Notes under the pieces: model-generated
Databases searched by the model: none
Told to the model about the DNA's origin: nothing
The model's input: only the letters and a program-made list of their open reading frames with translations
Source: Polyangiaceae bacterium
GTDB lineage: Bacteria; Myxococcota_A; Polyangia; Polyangiales; Polyangiaceae
Direction of reading: 5' to 3'
Assembly (NCBI GenBank): GCA_016933275.1
Contig: JAFGBI010000216.1
Coordinates: 1-64,000, forward strand
DNA length: 64,000 bases
Position numbers and translations under genes: made by a program
In this document: piece by piece, positions 51,102-59,881 of the stretch
How the letters are laid out: each line of letters opens with the position of its first letter
How positions within the stretch are numbered: the first letter of the stretch is position 1

Positions 51102-51713
51102 ATCACCGTTCCATCATCGGCGACAGCGGATCGCGCGGACAGGGGTTTCGCCGACCCGATGGTGTTCCGCAATGGCCGGACGGAGGACGGGAGGCGGCCA
51201 TGGCTGGGGCTTCGGCTGTGGCAAGGGGGTTTCGGCGGCGGTGGTCGGCCGGGCCGCTTCGGGATCAGCTCCTTCGAGCTCTGCAGAGCGCACATCGGTT
51301 CCGGGGAACGCGCCGTATCCACCGAAGCTGACGGACTCATGGCCATCTTCCAAGTGACCGAATTCGCTTTGTTCTTCCTTCATCGCCGGCCGCGCATCGG
51401 TCCTTGCTGGTTGCCAATTCGCTCCGGTCGTCGTTCCCACGCATCAAGTGTCGCCGATGCGCGGCCGGTGATTCAGGTGTGCTGACCGGCCGGTGACCAA
51501 GATGCTTTCCCCCAACCCGCTGCCGGTGGCGCCGAAGCACGCACGGGGACCCGGCTTGTGGGGTCGCGGGGCTCCGCGTCGGTTGACCCGACGGAGCGAC
51601 GGAGCAGCACCCATCGAACTCTGGGTGGCCGTCGCGACCGGAGTCCACGCTCCGCTACGTCCGACGGAGCGATGGAGCAGCACCCATCGGACTCCGGTGC
51701 ACGCTGTCCCGGC
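51102..51713. other. 612-bp gene-free region with a 34-bp direct repeat
   Basis: Two near-identical 34-bp units (51588-51621 and 51661-51694; 32 matches) start CCGACGGAGCGA. The stretch also has several open frames without signal peptide or family match; a minus-strand frame at 51114-51440 begins MKEEQSEFGHLEDG internally, but I do not support it as a gene. Confidence 0.45.
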
Positions 51714-52013
51714 CTACGGCGCCTTCGCGTTCGCGGCAGCCTTCTCCTCGGGCGACAGCTTGTTCGCCGGGCTGTAGGTCTGGGTTGGGGGTGGCTCGCG
51801 ACCCCCGACCGTTTCCTCCGCGTCTTCCGGCGCCTCACCCTCGTCGAAGCTCATCCCTACCTCCATCTCACCCGTTGGCGAAAAGGGCTCGGAACTGGTG
51901 TTGGTTGCGGCCGCATCGCTCGCCGGCGCCGCCGCCGATTCCTGTCGTGCCGCGCAAGCCACCGATAACAGCCCGCTCGCTGCAAGCGCTAGTACCCAGT
52001 TGATGCTGCGCAT
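51714..52013 (-). CDS. small acidic lipoprotein, hypothetical
   Basis: This 99-residue protein starts at ATG 52011-52013, preceded by AGGAGG. The signal ends SVAC (Cys 20). The mature part is Ala/Ser/Glu-rich and acidic (SFDEGEAPEDAEETVGG) and ends KLSPEEKAAANAKAP. No family recognised. Longer in-frame starts upstream lack a signal peptide and were rejected. Confidence 0.6.
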   Translation of the reverse strand: MRSINWVLALAASGLLSVACAARQESAAAPASDAAATNTSSEPFSPTGEMEVGMSFDEGEAPEDAEETVGGREPPPTQTYSPANKLSPEEKAAANAKAP

Positions 52014-52195
52014 CGTCGCATCCTCCTCGTGCAATCGACGCCTTATCGTTTGCCTCTCTAGCCTACTCCTCACCCCTCGCGTGGCAAGCTTGGTGGTCGA
52101 GTCGCCGCTCGAGGGAACCCAGGACCAAATCGACATCCTGGGGATGAGGCAAGCCTTGGACCCACCCTTTTCGGCCCCGAGAGACCACCCCCAAG

Positions 52196-52360
52196 CCGGC
52201 GGAGCCGGAACCAAACAGGCCACCAGCGGTCATCGGTCAGCGGTCAGGTAGAACGCGGAGACCCTGATCGCTGACGCTGGCTGGCTGATGGCTGATGGCT
52301 GCGAGAACTTTGAAGAAAACGTTCTGTCAGATCCGGTCAAGATCACCCCGTCAAGGGACT
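52196..52360 (+). repeat. module A, copy 3
   Basis: About 165 bp. The CGGCGGAGCCGGAACC start is followed by a heptamer array (CAGCGGTCATCGGTCAGCGG), AGAACGCGGAGACCC, an expanded second array (TGATCGC TGACGCT GGCTGGC TGATGGC TGATGGC: five units against four in other copies), AACTTTGAAGAAAACG and an AAGGGACT end. It lies in the promoter region of the lipoprotein gene at 52423. Confidence 0.9.
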
Positions 52361-52422
52361 AGACTCCGGGACTGACGGCATCCCGCTCGCGGTGTACGCT
52401 TTGTTCGGAGGACTAGGCCTGG

Positions 52423-53559
52423 ATGGAATACTCGATGCTCCGCGGATCGGTTGGCCTTTTGGCGGTGGTGAGCCTGCTCGTGGCATGTGGCGACGAGGAC
52501 GATGGAGGGGACGACAACGGATCGAGCCCTGAGGTCGAAATCGAGAATCCCTTGACCGACCCCGAGAGCGGCCCGCCTGCCGGGAACCCCGACGGCACTT
52601 GCGGGGTGCCAGCGGAGGCGGGGCTCGGGGACGTGACCAACCCGACGAGGGTGGTCGGGAACGGGATACCGGACAGCTGTACGTCGGCGGAGGTGGTGGA
52701 GGCCGTGACCGCCGGGGGTGTCATCACCTTCGACTGCGGACCCGATCCGGTGACGATCCAGATGGAGGAAACCGCGAAGATCGTCAACGACACCACGGCC
52801 GAGATCGTGATCGACGGCGGCGGGCTCGTCACCCTGAGCGGGATGGGAGCGCGGCGCATCCTCTACATGAACACCTGCGACGAGGCCCAGCACTGGACGA
52901 CGGATCATTGTCAGAACCAGGATCACCCGCGGCTTGCGATCCAGAACCTCACCTTCATCGACGGGGACTCCTCGGGCGAGCCCGAAGAGACCAGCGGCGG
53001 CGGGGCGGTCTGGGTGCGTGGCGGCCGGTTCAAGGTCATCAACTGCCGTTTCTTCAACAATGTCTGCGCCGACACGGGGCCCGACGTCGGTGGGGCAGCA
53101 ATCCGTGTGTTCAGTCAGTACGAGGGCGAGCCCGTCTACGTCGTGAACACGACCTTCGGGGGCGCTCCGGATCTCGGCAATCGCGGGTCGAACGGTGGGG
53201 CTATCAGCAGCATCGGTGTCTCCTGGACCATCATCAACAGCCTGTTCTCCTATAACCGAGCGTTGGGCAACGGTGGCAACCCGGCTGATTCGGGGACGCC
53301 CGGCGGCGGCAGCGGCGGTGCCATCTACAACGACGGCAACACGATGACGCTCTCTCTCTGTGGGACCCGAATCGAGCACAACCAGGTCAACGCCTACGGC
53401 AGCGCCATCTTCTTCGTGACCAACGACCACTCCGGGAATGTGGTGATAAGGGATTCCGTCATCACGAACAACACGGGCGGTTCTTGGGAGCCAACCTACC
53501 CGCAGATCTCGAACCACGACGACACGCCGATTTCAGTCACGAACTCGACGATCGAATAG
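52423..53559 (+). CDS. right-handed beta-helix lipoprotein
   Basis: This 378-residue protein starts at ATG 52423 with GGAGG ten bases upstream (an internal ATG lies 12 bp on). The signal ends LVAC (Cys 22), then an acidic linker (GDEDDGGDDNGSSPE). The body is a run of parallel beta-helix coils (VITFDCGPDPVTIQM, ITFIDGDSSG-type turns, FKVINCRFFNNVCADTG, WTIINSLFSYNRALGNGG, LSLCGTRIEHNQVNAYGSAIFFV, VVIRDSVITNN). This is the pectate-lyase/right-handed-helix fold of secreted polysaccharide-binding or degrading proteins. No catalytic residues could be assigned. The last coil ends at the C-terminus. Confidence 0.75.
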   Translation: MEYSMLRGSVGLLAVVSLLVACGDEDDGGDDNGSSPEVEIENPLTDPESGPPAGNPDGTCGVPAEAGLGDVTNPTRVVGNGIPDSCTSAEVVEAVTAGGVITFDCGPDPVTIQMEETAKIVNDTTAEIVIDGGGLVTLSGMGARRILYMNTCDEAQHWTTDHCQNQDHPRLAIQNLTFIDGDSSGEPEETSGGGAVWVRGGRFKVINCRFFNNVCADTGPDVGGAAIRVFSQYEGEPVYVVNTTFGGAPDLGNRGSNGGAISSIGVSWTIINSLFSYNRALGNGGNPADSGTPGGGSGGAIYNDGNTMTLSLCGTRIEHNQVNAYGSAIFFVTNDHSGNVVIRDSVITNNTGGSWEPTYPQISNHDDTPISVTNSTIE

Positions 53560-53604
53560 GGTCGACCGCCGGGGAGGCTCCGGTGAGGCGCTCGGATCGC
53601 GGGC

Positions 53605-53722
53605 CTAGAGCGCCGATCAGGTTGCCAACAGCAACGGCAGCGCTGGAAACGCGTCTGTGTCAGGCGAGGACGCGTTTCCAGCGCTGCCTCTGGATAGGTC
53701 TGCTGTCGGTTCGGTGCTCTAG
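53605..53722 (+). repeat. module B, copy 3 (reference hairpin)
   Basis: 118 bp with ends CTAGAGCGCCGA and TCGGTGCTCTAG. The hairpin arms GGCAGCGCTGGAAACGCGTC (53636-53655) and its complement (53669-53688) pair perfectly over 20 bp around a 13-nt loop. It joins module C at 53723. Confidence 0.92.
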
Positions 53723-53764
53723 GTTGTTGATTTGACGCAGCAATCAACCTGATTGCTCCTCTAG
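53723..53764 (+). repeat. module C palindrome, copy 4
   Basis: GTTGTTGATTTGACGC then AGCAATCAACCTGATTGCT, ending CCTCTAG. Directly abuts module B. This B-C junction is the empty site for the module A insertion seen at 59880. Confidence 0.9.
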
Positions 53765-53825
53765 CGCGGGACAGGCCCGTACCCAGGCACGGCGGCGGAT
53801 CGCGCTTGCGGTAGGGCTCATTTTG

Positions 53826-53850
53826 GCGGGGGAGGCGAGCCCTCCCCCGC
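53826..53850. other. 10-bp perfect inverted repeat, no U-tract
   Basis: GCGGGGGAGG / CCTCCCCCGC with loop CGAGC. No T-run on the expected side of either strand, so it does not fit a standard intrinsic terminator. Confidence 0.5.
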
Positions 53851-53969
53851 ATCGGCCGCGACCCGCGGCGTCCCCCTCCTCGCCGCTCGCTGAGCGGCGG
53901 GTGCCTCCGGCGCCGATCTATCGCGCTGCCGAGAACCCGGGCGTGACGTGCGGGTTCTCAGACCCAACC

Positions 53970-54143
53970 GGGCGGAGTCGGAACCAAACAGGCCAGGCCG
54001 TCAGCGGTCAGCGGTCTGCGGTCAGCGGTCAGCGGTCAGGTAGAACGTGGAGACCCGGATCGCTGACGCCTGATTGCTGATGGCCACGAGAACATTGAAG
54101 AATTTTCTGCCAGATCCGATCACGATCACACCGCTCAGGGACT
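53970..54143 (+). repeat. module A, copy 4
   Basis: About 174 bp, the longest copy. The heptamer array has about five units (CAGCGGT, one CTGCGGT). Then GTAGAACGTGGAGACCC, a second period-7 array (GGATCGC TGACGCC TGATTGC TGATGGC), GAACATTGAAGAATTTTC and a CAGGGACT end. Confidence 0.9.
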
Positions 54144-54480
54144 GAGTCGATCAGGGCTCGCATTCGAGCTGGGCTCCGCCGAGCCTTGGCTCATGCTGCG
54201 AGTGGCCGTCGGGGGTGTTGGCCACGCGAAGCTCGCGACGGTGGCGGCCGGAGATGTCTGGCGTCTTGGTGTCAGCGACACCAGGTCGCAGTCGGCCGAC
54301 GGTCCGATGGGCAGGGGCATGGGCGAAGAGCGGGTCGCCAAGGGGACCATCCTGGCGAGCGCGCCCCTGTCCGGTCTCCCCCGACCCGCGCTAGGCTCGT
54401 TCCCCAGCGCCGCCTCGGCGCGCCCAGCGATCCATTCCGGGGGGCTTGCCGCGGGGTGGGCGACGACGAGCGGAGCCTCC
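54144..54480. other. 337-bp leader region of the TPM gene
   Basis: A frame is open through this stretch in line with the next gene, but its amino-acid make-up shows no domain or signal peptide, so I treat it as untranslated leader. No promoter hexamers recognised. Confidence 0.4.
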
Positions 54481-55101
54481 ATGAGCGAGAAGGACTTCTA
54501 TCGAGAGGACGCCAAGCAGCGCGCTGCCAGTTCCGTGAAGGTGGTCGAGTCACAGACCTCGGCGGAGGTCGTGGTGGCGGTCCGGCGCCGGTCCGGCGAC
54601 TATCGAGCCGCCGCCTACCACTTCGGCCTTGCGGTGATGGGGCTGGTCGTCGGCTACATGCTCGTTGCCCCGCAGACCTTTTCGGTCGCGGCGATCGCTC
54701 TCGACGGCCTCCTCGCCTTCCTCTCCGCAGTCGCCGTGGGCCTGAGCTTCGATTCACTTGCGCGCCTGCTCGTCCGCCCCTCACGGCGCACGGCCAACGT
54801 AGAGCAGGCCGCGCGGGCGGCCTTCTACGACCTCGGGATCTCGCGGACGAGTGGGCGGAACGGCATCCTCGTGTTCGTTTCCACCTTCGAGCGTACCTGC
54901 GCCATCGTACCCGACATCGGTATCGACGTTGCCCTGCTCGGTCCACCCTGGGCAGCCCAGTGCGCCGCGATCCAGGCGGCGGTCCGGCGCCCGAACCTCA
55001 CCGCGTTCCTCGCGGCGCTCGAGGCGCTCGGCCCGATCCTCGGCGGCCCCATGCCGCGGGCCGACGACGACGTGAACGAGCTACCGGACGAGGTGCAGTG
55101 A
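54481..55101 (+). CDS. TPM-domain membrane protein
   Basis: This 206-residue protein starts MSEKDFYRED, following GGAGCC. A cytosolic helix (EDAKQRAASSVKVVESQTSAEVVVAVRRR) leads into two hydrophobic segments (AAYHFGLAVMGLVVGYMLVAP; AAIALDGLLAFLSAVAVGL). The C-terminal domain reads FYDLGISRTSGRNGILVFVSTFERTCAIVPDIGID and matches the TPM (TLP18.3/Psb32/MOLO-1-like) fold, found near membrane-protein repair and assembly factors. Its last base is the first base of the next start codon (TGATG overlap), so it is coupled to the zinc-ribbon protein. Confidence 0.78.
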   Translation: MSEKDFYREDAKQRAASSVKVVESQTSAEVVVAVRRRSGDYRAAAYHFGLAVMGLVVGYMLVAPQTFSVAAIALDGLLAFLSAVAVGLSFDSLARLLVRPSRRTANVEQAARAAFYDLGISRTSGRNGILVFVSTFERTCAIVPDIGIDVALLGPPWAAQCAAIQAAVRRPNLTAFLAALEALGPILGGPMPRADDDVNELPDEVQ

Positions 55102-56648
55102 TGACTACCACCTCGTGCCCTCCCGCTGTCTGCCGGGCTTCGTGGCGTGGCCTTCGCATTCATCCCGCGTGGCTGGTCGCCGCGGCCGCCGGGGTCGCCG
55201 TCCTTCTCGTTGCGGCCCTGGCGCTGGCGCGACCCGGCGGCGGGCACTCCTTCTCGGGCGGCAGCCGCGGGGGTGGCGGTGGCGGTGGTGCAGAGGGGAT
55301 TGGCCTCCTGATCCAGCTTCTGATCTGGCTCGTCTTCCGTCACCCGGCCATTGGCATCCCCGTCGTCCTGATCGTGATTGTCTTCTTCATTGGCAAGGCG
55401 GCGCTCGGCGCCACGATGAAGGGCTGGTCCACGACCTCTGCAGCTCAGGTCACGGCGGTGCAGCAGGTGCAGCGGACGATGCGGGCCGCCACGATCCCAC
55501 GCGTGCAGCTAGACCAACTGCGGTCGCTCGACCCAGAGTTTTCCGTGATCCTCTTCGAGGATTTCGCCTATTTCCTGTACGCCGCGGTGCAGCGTGCGCG
55601 GGCCACCGGCTTCGAGTCCATTGCCGCCTACGTCGCTCCCGACCTCGCGAAAGCACTTCGCGATCCGAACCTCGTGGATGTGCGTGGGATCGTGATCGGT
55701 GCCGTGAAGATCGTGGGCTTCTCGGGGACCCAGCGGCCCACGATCACCGTCGAGCTGGAGCTCGAAGCGAACCTCGTCGAGGCATTCCGTACTGGCGGCG
55801 AGCGCCGCTTCTACGTGGTCGATCGGCTGCGGCTCGAGCGCTCCGCGCAGGCGCGCTCCCGGCCGCCGGCCCGCACCAGGATCCTCGACTGCCCGAACTG
55901 TGGTGCCCCGCTCGAGGCGGTCCGCGGCGCGCGCTGCACCTATTGCCAGCAGGACGTTGGCTACGGACGGTTCGACTGGAACGTGACCCTGCTCCGCAAC
56001 CTCTCGAAGGAGCCGCGGGGGCCGCTGCTCGCGAGCGACACACCGGAGGTCGGGACCGAGCTTCCGACCATCGTCGACCCGGGGGCAGCGATGCGTCTCC
56101 AGCTCATCCAGCAGCGGGATCCGACCTTCACCTGGGACGTCCTCTCGGCGCGCCTTGCCCATGTCTGGGGCGAGCTCCAAGTCGCCTGGTCGACGCGCGA
56201 TCCAACGCGGATCCGCCCCTACGTCACCGATAATCTGTTCCAGTCGATGGTGTACTGGATCGACCTATACCTTCAGCAGCGTTGCCGGAACGTCAACGAG
56301 AATGCGCGGATCATCCGGGTGGACCTCGCGAACGTGCTCACCGACGCGACCTATGACGCGGTCACCGTCCGGCTCTTCGCGACCGGGCTCGACTACACGA
56401 TGGCCGACGATGGGCGGGTTCTGAGCGGGAGCCGGTCGCGGCCGCGTACGTACTCCGAGTACTGGACCCTCGTCCGGGGCACCTCGCGCAAGGGTCCCTC
56501 ACGCGGCGACACGAGCTGCCCGAGCTGCGGCGCGCCGCTCAAGGTCGGGATGGCGGGCAACTGCGAGTACTGCCAGGTCAAGATCACGAGCGGCGATTTC
56601 GACTGGGTTCTCTCGCGCATCGAGCAGGACGAGGTCTACGCGGGGTGA
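55101..56648 (+). CDS. TIM44-like membrane protein with two zinc ribbons
   Basis: This 515-residue protein (ATG overlapping the TPM stop) has two N-terminal hydrophobic segments (AWLVAAAAGVAVLLVAALAL; IGIPVVLIVIVFFIGKAAL) separated by a Gly-rich loop. A TIM44-like domain follows (LRSLDPEFSVILFEDFAYFLYAAVQ, VDVRGIVIGAVKIVGFS, RRFYVVDRLRLER). Then zinc ribbon 1 (CPNCGAPLEAVRGARCTYC), a second TIM44-like half (VWGELQVAWSTRDPTRIRPYVTD...) and zinc ribbon 2 (CPSCGAPLKVGMAGNCEYC). The duplicated half-domain plus ribbon suggests an internal duplication. It probably works with the TPM protein in the inner membrane. Confidence 0.78.
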   Translation: MTTTSCPPAVCRASWRGLRIHPAWLVAAAAGVAVLLVAALALARPGGGHSFSGGSRGGGGGGGAEGIGLLIQLLIWLVFRHPAIGIPVVLIVIVFFIGKAALGATMKGWSTTSAAQVTAVQQVQRTMRAATIPRVQLDQLRSLDPEFSVILFEDFAYFLYAAVQRARATGFESIAAYVAPDLAKALRDPNLVDVRGIVIGAVKIVGFSGTQRPTITVELELEANLVEAFRTGGERRFYVVDRLRLERSAQARSRPPARTRILDCPNCGAPLEAVRGARCTYCQQDVGYGRFDWNVTLLRNLSKEPRGPLLASDTPEVGTELPTIVDPGAAMRLQLIQQRDPTFTWDVLSARLAHVWGELQVAWSTRDPTRIRPYVTDNLFQSMVYWIDLYLQQRCRNVNENARIIRVDLANVLTDATYDAVTVRLFATGLDYTMADDGRVLSGSRSRPRTYSEYWTLVRGTSRKGPSRGDTSCPSCGAPLKVGMAGNCEYCQVKITSGDFDWVLSRIEQDEVYAG

Positions 56649-56826
56649 GCGCGGGGTCCCCCGGTTCTCCGGTCCCGCGCTCGACTACCAGCGAGCTTCA
56701 CGCGGGCGAGGTCGCAGTCTCCGTCGCTCCCGGATGGCCTGACCCCGATCCGGCAGCTACCTCCGGCTGGGGCCGCGTCGATCTCGATCGCCGAGCGTGT
56801 TCGGGTGCGGGGCGCTACCGCATTCG

Positions 56827-57921
56827 TCAGAACGGCAAGGGAATCGGCAGGGGCGCTCCACCGGTCATGCGGTACGCGGAGGCACCTTGCTGGACGATCG
56901 GGATCCGGACCTGCGCCGGTGGGTGCGTGCTCTCGAACGCGAATACCAGATCGGTCGGACGGAGCTGGCGAAGCCCAGCGAAGAAGCCGAGGAACAGGAC
57001 CGCCCCATTCTCGGTCCACTTGTACTCCGAGCGGAGGCTGGACCGCTGGTCGCCGGTGACGAGCACGTTGCGAGTGGCGGCGGAGTCCGCGCCTACCTCG
57101 TTGATCTGGTTGAAGCCGGGCGCCGCGCTGCGGATAACGACGTTGGCTTCGGCGGCGGTCACGTTGCCGGCCGTGCAGGGGAGGTGTCCGAGGTAGTGGT
57201 GGCCCATCTCGTGGCCCACGACGAAGCCGACCTCCTCGTCGAAGATCTCATGCTGACGTTTGATCTTTTGTGGGTCGTTCTTCTGCGCGGGGTTCCAGAA
57301 GCTCTCGGGTGGGTGCACGAGAGGCTCGCCCCACACCTGGTTCTTCGCCATGAAGTCGATGTACTCGTCGACCTTGCGCGTACCGAATCGCTCGTCTGTC
57401 GCCTTGCACTGGGCCAAGTGCGCTGTCACGTCGAGAAGCCCATCGGAGACCGCGATCACGCCAGCGCCCCCTGAAGTGCAGGCTGCGAATGCGTTCACCA
57501 CCCCGGGTTCGTCATCCACCAAGAGGGGGATGCCGTTGATTCGGGCCCGCTGATCGTCCGGTAACGCCCCCGTGAGCTCTTCGTAGTCGTCCTGGGTTCT
57601 CCCTCGCAACCAGGGGATGTCGATGTTGTTGATCGGATCCCCCGCCTCACTCGGGACCGCGTTGAATGCACTGGCGAACTTCGCGCCCGTGCTCGGTTGG
57701 GCGCCGAAGCCCATGGCACCGCCGTAGGCGCCGCTGCCCGGTGCTGGATAGATGATCTGGCGCTCGGCGCAGCCCAGCGGCGGCAGCATGAGGGCGAGGA
57801 TGCCCAGCGTCCCGATGAAGGGACGCCACCTTCCCTTGCCGTGGATCTTGGTTACCAGGCCAGGGGCTGCCGGGCCTGCTTTCACCTGGGTTCGTTCCTG
57901 AATGGGACCGGTCGCGCTCAT
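56827..57921 (-). CDS. M48-type zinc metalloprotease lipoprotein
   Basis: This 364-residue protein has a late lipobox-like PPLGC (Cys 51), so the first 50 residues form an unusually long leader or the true start is downstream. The catalytic motif is H237-E-M-G-H-H, with the third zinc ligand in NE275VGAD. The region before it (NGIPLLVDDEPGVVNAFAACTSGGAGVIAVSDGLLD) is the standard M48 beta-sheet edge (LNAFA-type). Relatives such as BepA and LoiP degrade or assemble outer-membrane proteins, which fits the periplasmic setting. It is transcribed convergently with the zinc-ribbon gene upstream. Confidence 0.88.
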   Translation of the reverse strand: MSATGPIQERTQVKAGPAAPGLVTKIHGKGRWRPFIGTLGILALMLPPLGCAERQIIYPAPGSGAYGGAMGFGAQPSTGAKFASAFNAVPSEAGDPINNIDIPWLRGRTQDDYEELTGALPDDQRARINGIPLLVDDEPGVVNAFAACTSGGAGVIAVSDGLLDVTAHLAQCKATDERFGTRKVDEYIDFMAKNQVWGEPLVHPPESFWNPAQKNDPQKIKRQHEIFDEEVGFVVGHEMGHHYLGHLPCTAGNVTAAEANVVIRSAAPGFNQINEVGADSAATRNVLVTGDQRSSLRSEYKWTENGAVLFLGFFAGLRQLRPTDLVFAFESTHPPAQVRIPIVQQGASAYRMTGGAPLPIPLPF

Positions 57922-58063
57922 ACTCCGCTCATCATCTTCTACGTCGAACGTCGCTCGGGTGTTCCCCCGGTTCCCTTCAGGCCTCTCGGCACTTCAGGAT
58001 GCGGGGCTTCTGCCGGCCGCCTCGTTGGTCCTCAATTGGTGGCGCATCGCGCGCGTCCAAGGC

Positions 58064-59032
58064 TCAACCCGTTGCTCCGCGGCGGTCTTTCGAGATGCCG
58101 TCGTTGGGTTCCGAGCTACCGAGGTAGCGTCCGATCTCCTCGCGCTTGGACTGCACGGCGTCGAGCAGAGCCAGGGCATGGGCGATGCGCTTGCGGGAGA
58201 GCGGGTCCGGATGGCTCAGGCGCACCTTGTCCCAGCGGAGCTTGACCGCGTTCTGAAGTTCGCGAAGGTCCCGAACGGCGCGGCGGTGGGGGCGCTGAGA
58301 GCCATCGACACGAAGGGCTGCCACCACGGCGACGCACAGCGCGGTGAGGGCTGCGAACCCGGTGAGATAGCGATCCGCACCCAGGAGTCCGCTGACGGCC
58401 GCCGCCGCGGCCGCGAGGAAGGCGGTGCCGCGCGATAACCAGAACCGCGCGGTTCGTGCGCGGTTTCGGCGCAGGATGCTCGTGGCCCATGCTTCGAGAT
58501 CACGGATCTGACCGTCCAGCGCGTCCTCGGGGGCGAAATTGCGGGGGACGGTGAGGACGGCGGCTGGCGGAGAGGTCTCTTCCCCACCATCCTGGCCACC
58601 GTCCTGCTCGAACTGGGCCCGCGGCGAGCCTGGTGCCGCGGGGGGCCAATCGCTCATGATCGGGTAGGTCGGTTTGCCGAGGGGCGAGGGTCCGACCTGG
58701 GAGAGGCCGTCGGGGGTTGCGGCTCGACCTCGTGTGCCATTGGTGCGTGGGCCCTCGACTGCAGTCGCTCCTCCACCGCTCCGCTCGCCGGGGCTTCTGG
58801 CCCCCTCTCCTGTCGGTCGGGACGGTTCGGCCGGGGCGCATGGCGCGTCGGTGGCGACTCGGCCAGGCTCGGGCGTACCCCGCAGCGGGTCAGGGCTTGC
58901 GCCGGCGGGTTCGGATGCGAGTCGGGACGACTCGGGTGCAGATCGGGGGGGATCCGCTGATGTCGTGCGTGCTTCCGCAGCCAGCTTCTTGGCGTCGTTC
59001 GGGGAGCGGCGTGGTACGGCAGGGCCGGTCAT
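58064..59032 (-). CDS. two-TM protein, SLATT-like paralogue 1
   Basis: This 322-residue protein starts at ATG 59032 with a 125-residue low-complexity Pro/Ala/Ser/Gly N-terminus; an ATG at 58657 (MSDWPPAAPG) gives a 197-residue version that aligns better to its neighbour. The C-terminal domain reads DGQIRDLEAWATSILRRNRARTARFW, two hydrophobic segments (TAFLAAAAAAVSGLLG; FAALTALCVAVVAAL), then HRRAVRDLRELQNAVKLRWDKVRLSHPDPLSRKRIAHALALLD...REEIGRYLG. The same order occurs in the gene at 59042, nine bases upstream, so they are tandem duplicates. The helix-TM-TM-helix layout resembles SLATT 2TM effector domains, but that link is a guess. Confidence 0.6.
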   Translation of the reverse strand: MTGPAVPRRSPNDAKKLAAEARTTSADPPRSAPESSRLASEPAGASPDPLRGTPEPGRVATDAPCAPAEPSRPTGEGARSPGERSGGGATAVEGPRTNGTRGRAATPDGLSQVGPSPLGKPTYPIMSDWPPAAPGSPRAQFEQDGGQDGGEETSPPAAVLTVPRNFAPEDALDGQIRDLEAWATSILRRNRARTARFWLSRGTAFLAAAAAAVSGLLGADRYLTGFAALTALCVAVVAALRVDGSQRPHRRAVRDLRELQNAVKLRWDKVRLSHPDPLSRKRIAHALALLDAVQSKREEIGRYLGSSEPNDGISKDRRGATG

Positions 59033-59041
59033 GGGCGGGGG

Positions 59042-59704
59042 TTACACCGTGCGGGGTGGGTTGGTTCCGCCCACGGCCGTGGAGAGGGCCGCGGCCGGAC
59101 TTGCATGGGAACCGCCCAGGTACTTGCCGATTTCCTCGCGCCGGGTGGCGATCGTGTCGAGGAGGGCGAGGGCGTGGGCGATGCGACGAGGGTGGTAGGG
59201 GTTGGGGAACGCCAGCCGAGCCGCATCCCACCGGAGCTGGACCATGTGCTCGAGCTCACGCAGCTCGTGGAGCGCCCGCTGTTGAGCGGCTCCGAGGCGG
59301 TCCGGTCCTGACCAGACAGCCTCGATCACCAGACATAGCCCAGCGATCCCCGACAGCAGGACCGCGATCAGCAGCTGGTTCCAGAGTGGAACGGCCGCCG
59401 ACGCCACCACCGCCGCTGTGAGGGCAACCGTGTGCAGGCCCCAGAACCGGAGGGCCGATTGGCGCTCGAAATCCTCATTGGCTCGCGCCCACCGCTCCAG
59501 ATTCTCGAGCTGAGTCTTGATCGCGGCTTCGGGGGTGAAGCCGTCTGGGGACTCAGCCACGCGTTCCGGAATCGCTGGCCGCTCGGCCCCGCCCGCGTTG
59601 GGGGGAAAGGGGGTGAGCGCGCTGCCCTCGAACTGGGGGGAACGGGGCGGCGCGGGGAGGGGAGGTAGCCCAGCACCGGGCTGCGGGGGGGGAGGGTTGG
59701 TCAC
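59042..59704 (-). CDS. two-TM protein, SLATT-like paralogue 2
   Basis: This 220-residue protein (GTG start) has a Pro-rich N-terminus and the same domain as its neighbour: LENLERWARANEDFERQSALRFWGLH, TM segments (VALTAAVVASAAVPLW; LIAVLLSGIAGLCLVIEAVW), then RALHELRELEHMVQLRWDAARLAFPNP, RRIAHALALLDTIATRREEIGKYLGG. Conserved LRWD and IAHALALLD...REEIG motifs link the pair. It is first in a two-gene operon. Function unknown. Confidence 0.65.
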   Translation of the reverse strand: MTNPPPPQPGAGLPPLPAPPRSPQFEGSALTPFPPNAGGAERPAIPERVAESPDGFTPEAAIKTQLENLERWARANEDFERQSALRFWGLHTVALTAAVVASAAVPLWNQLLIAVLLSGIAGLCLVIEAVWSGPDRLGAAQQRALHELRELEHMVQLRWDAARLAFPNPYHPRRIAHALALLDTIATRREEIGKYLGGSHASPAAALSTAVGGTNPPRTV

Positions 59705-59764
59705 CGGCCTGGTAGGAGGGAGTCTAGCGGGCCTCGGGTCGGATGGGGAGCAACGACGGCACGC

Positions 59765-59881
59765 TCGAACACCGATCCGGTCGCCGACAGCAACGGCAGC
59801 GCTGGAAACGCGTCCGTGCGAGTCAAGGACGCGTTTCCAGCGCTGCCTCTGCAGGGGTCTGCTGCCGGTCCGGTGCTCTAG
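59765..59881 (+). repeat. module B, copy 4
   Basis: 117 bp ending TCCGGTGCTCTAG. Hairpin arms GGCAGCGCTGGAAACGCGTCC (59795-59815) and its perfect complement (59827-59847), 21 bp, around an 11-nt loop. The left terminus (CTCGAACACCGA) has drifted from the consensus. Its right end abuts an inverted module A. Confidence 0.9.

Noticed and set aside
51114-51440. Small minus-strand gene
   Set aside because: Weak codon bias, no ribosome-binding site and no domain; not strong enough to list as CDS.
53826-53850. Intrinsic terminator
   Set aside because: Strong stem but no U-tract on the expected side of either strand; kept only as a hairpin.
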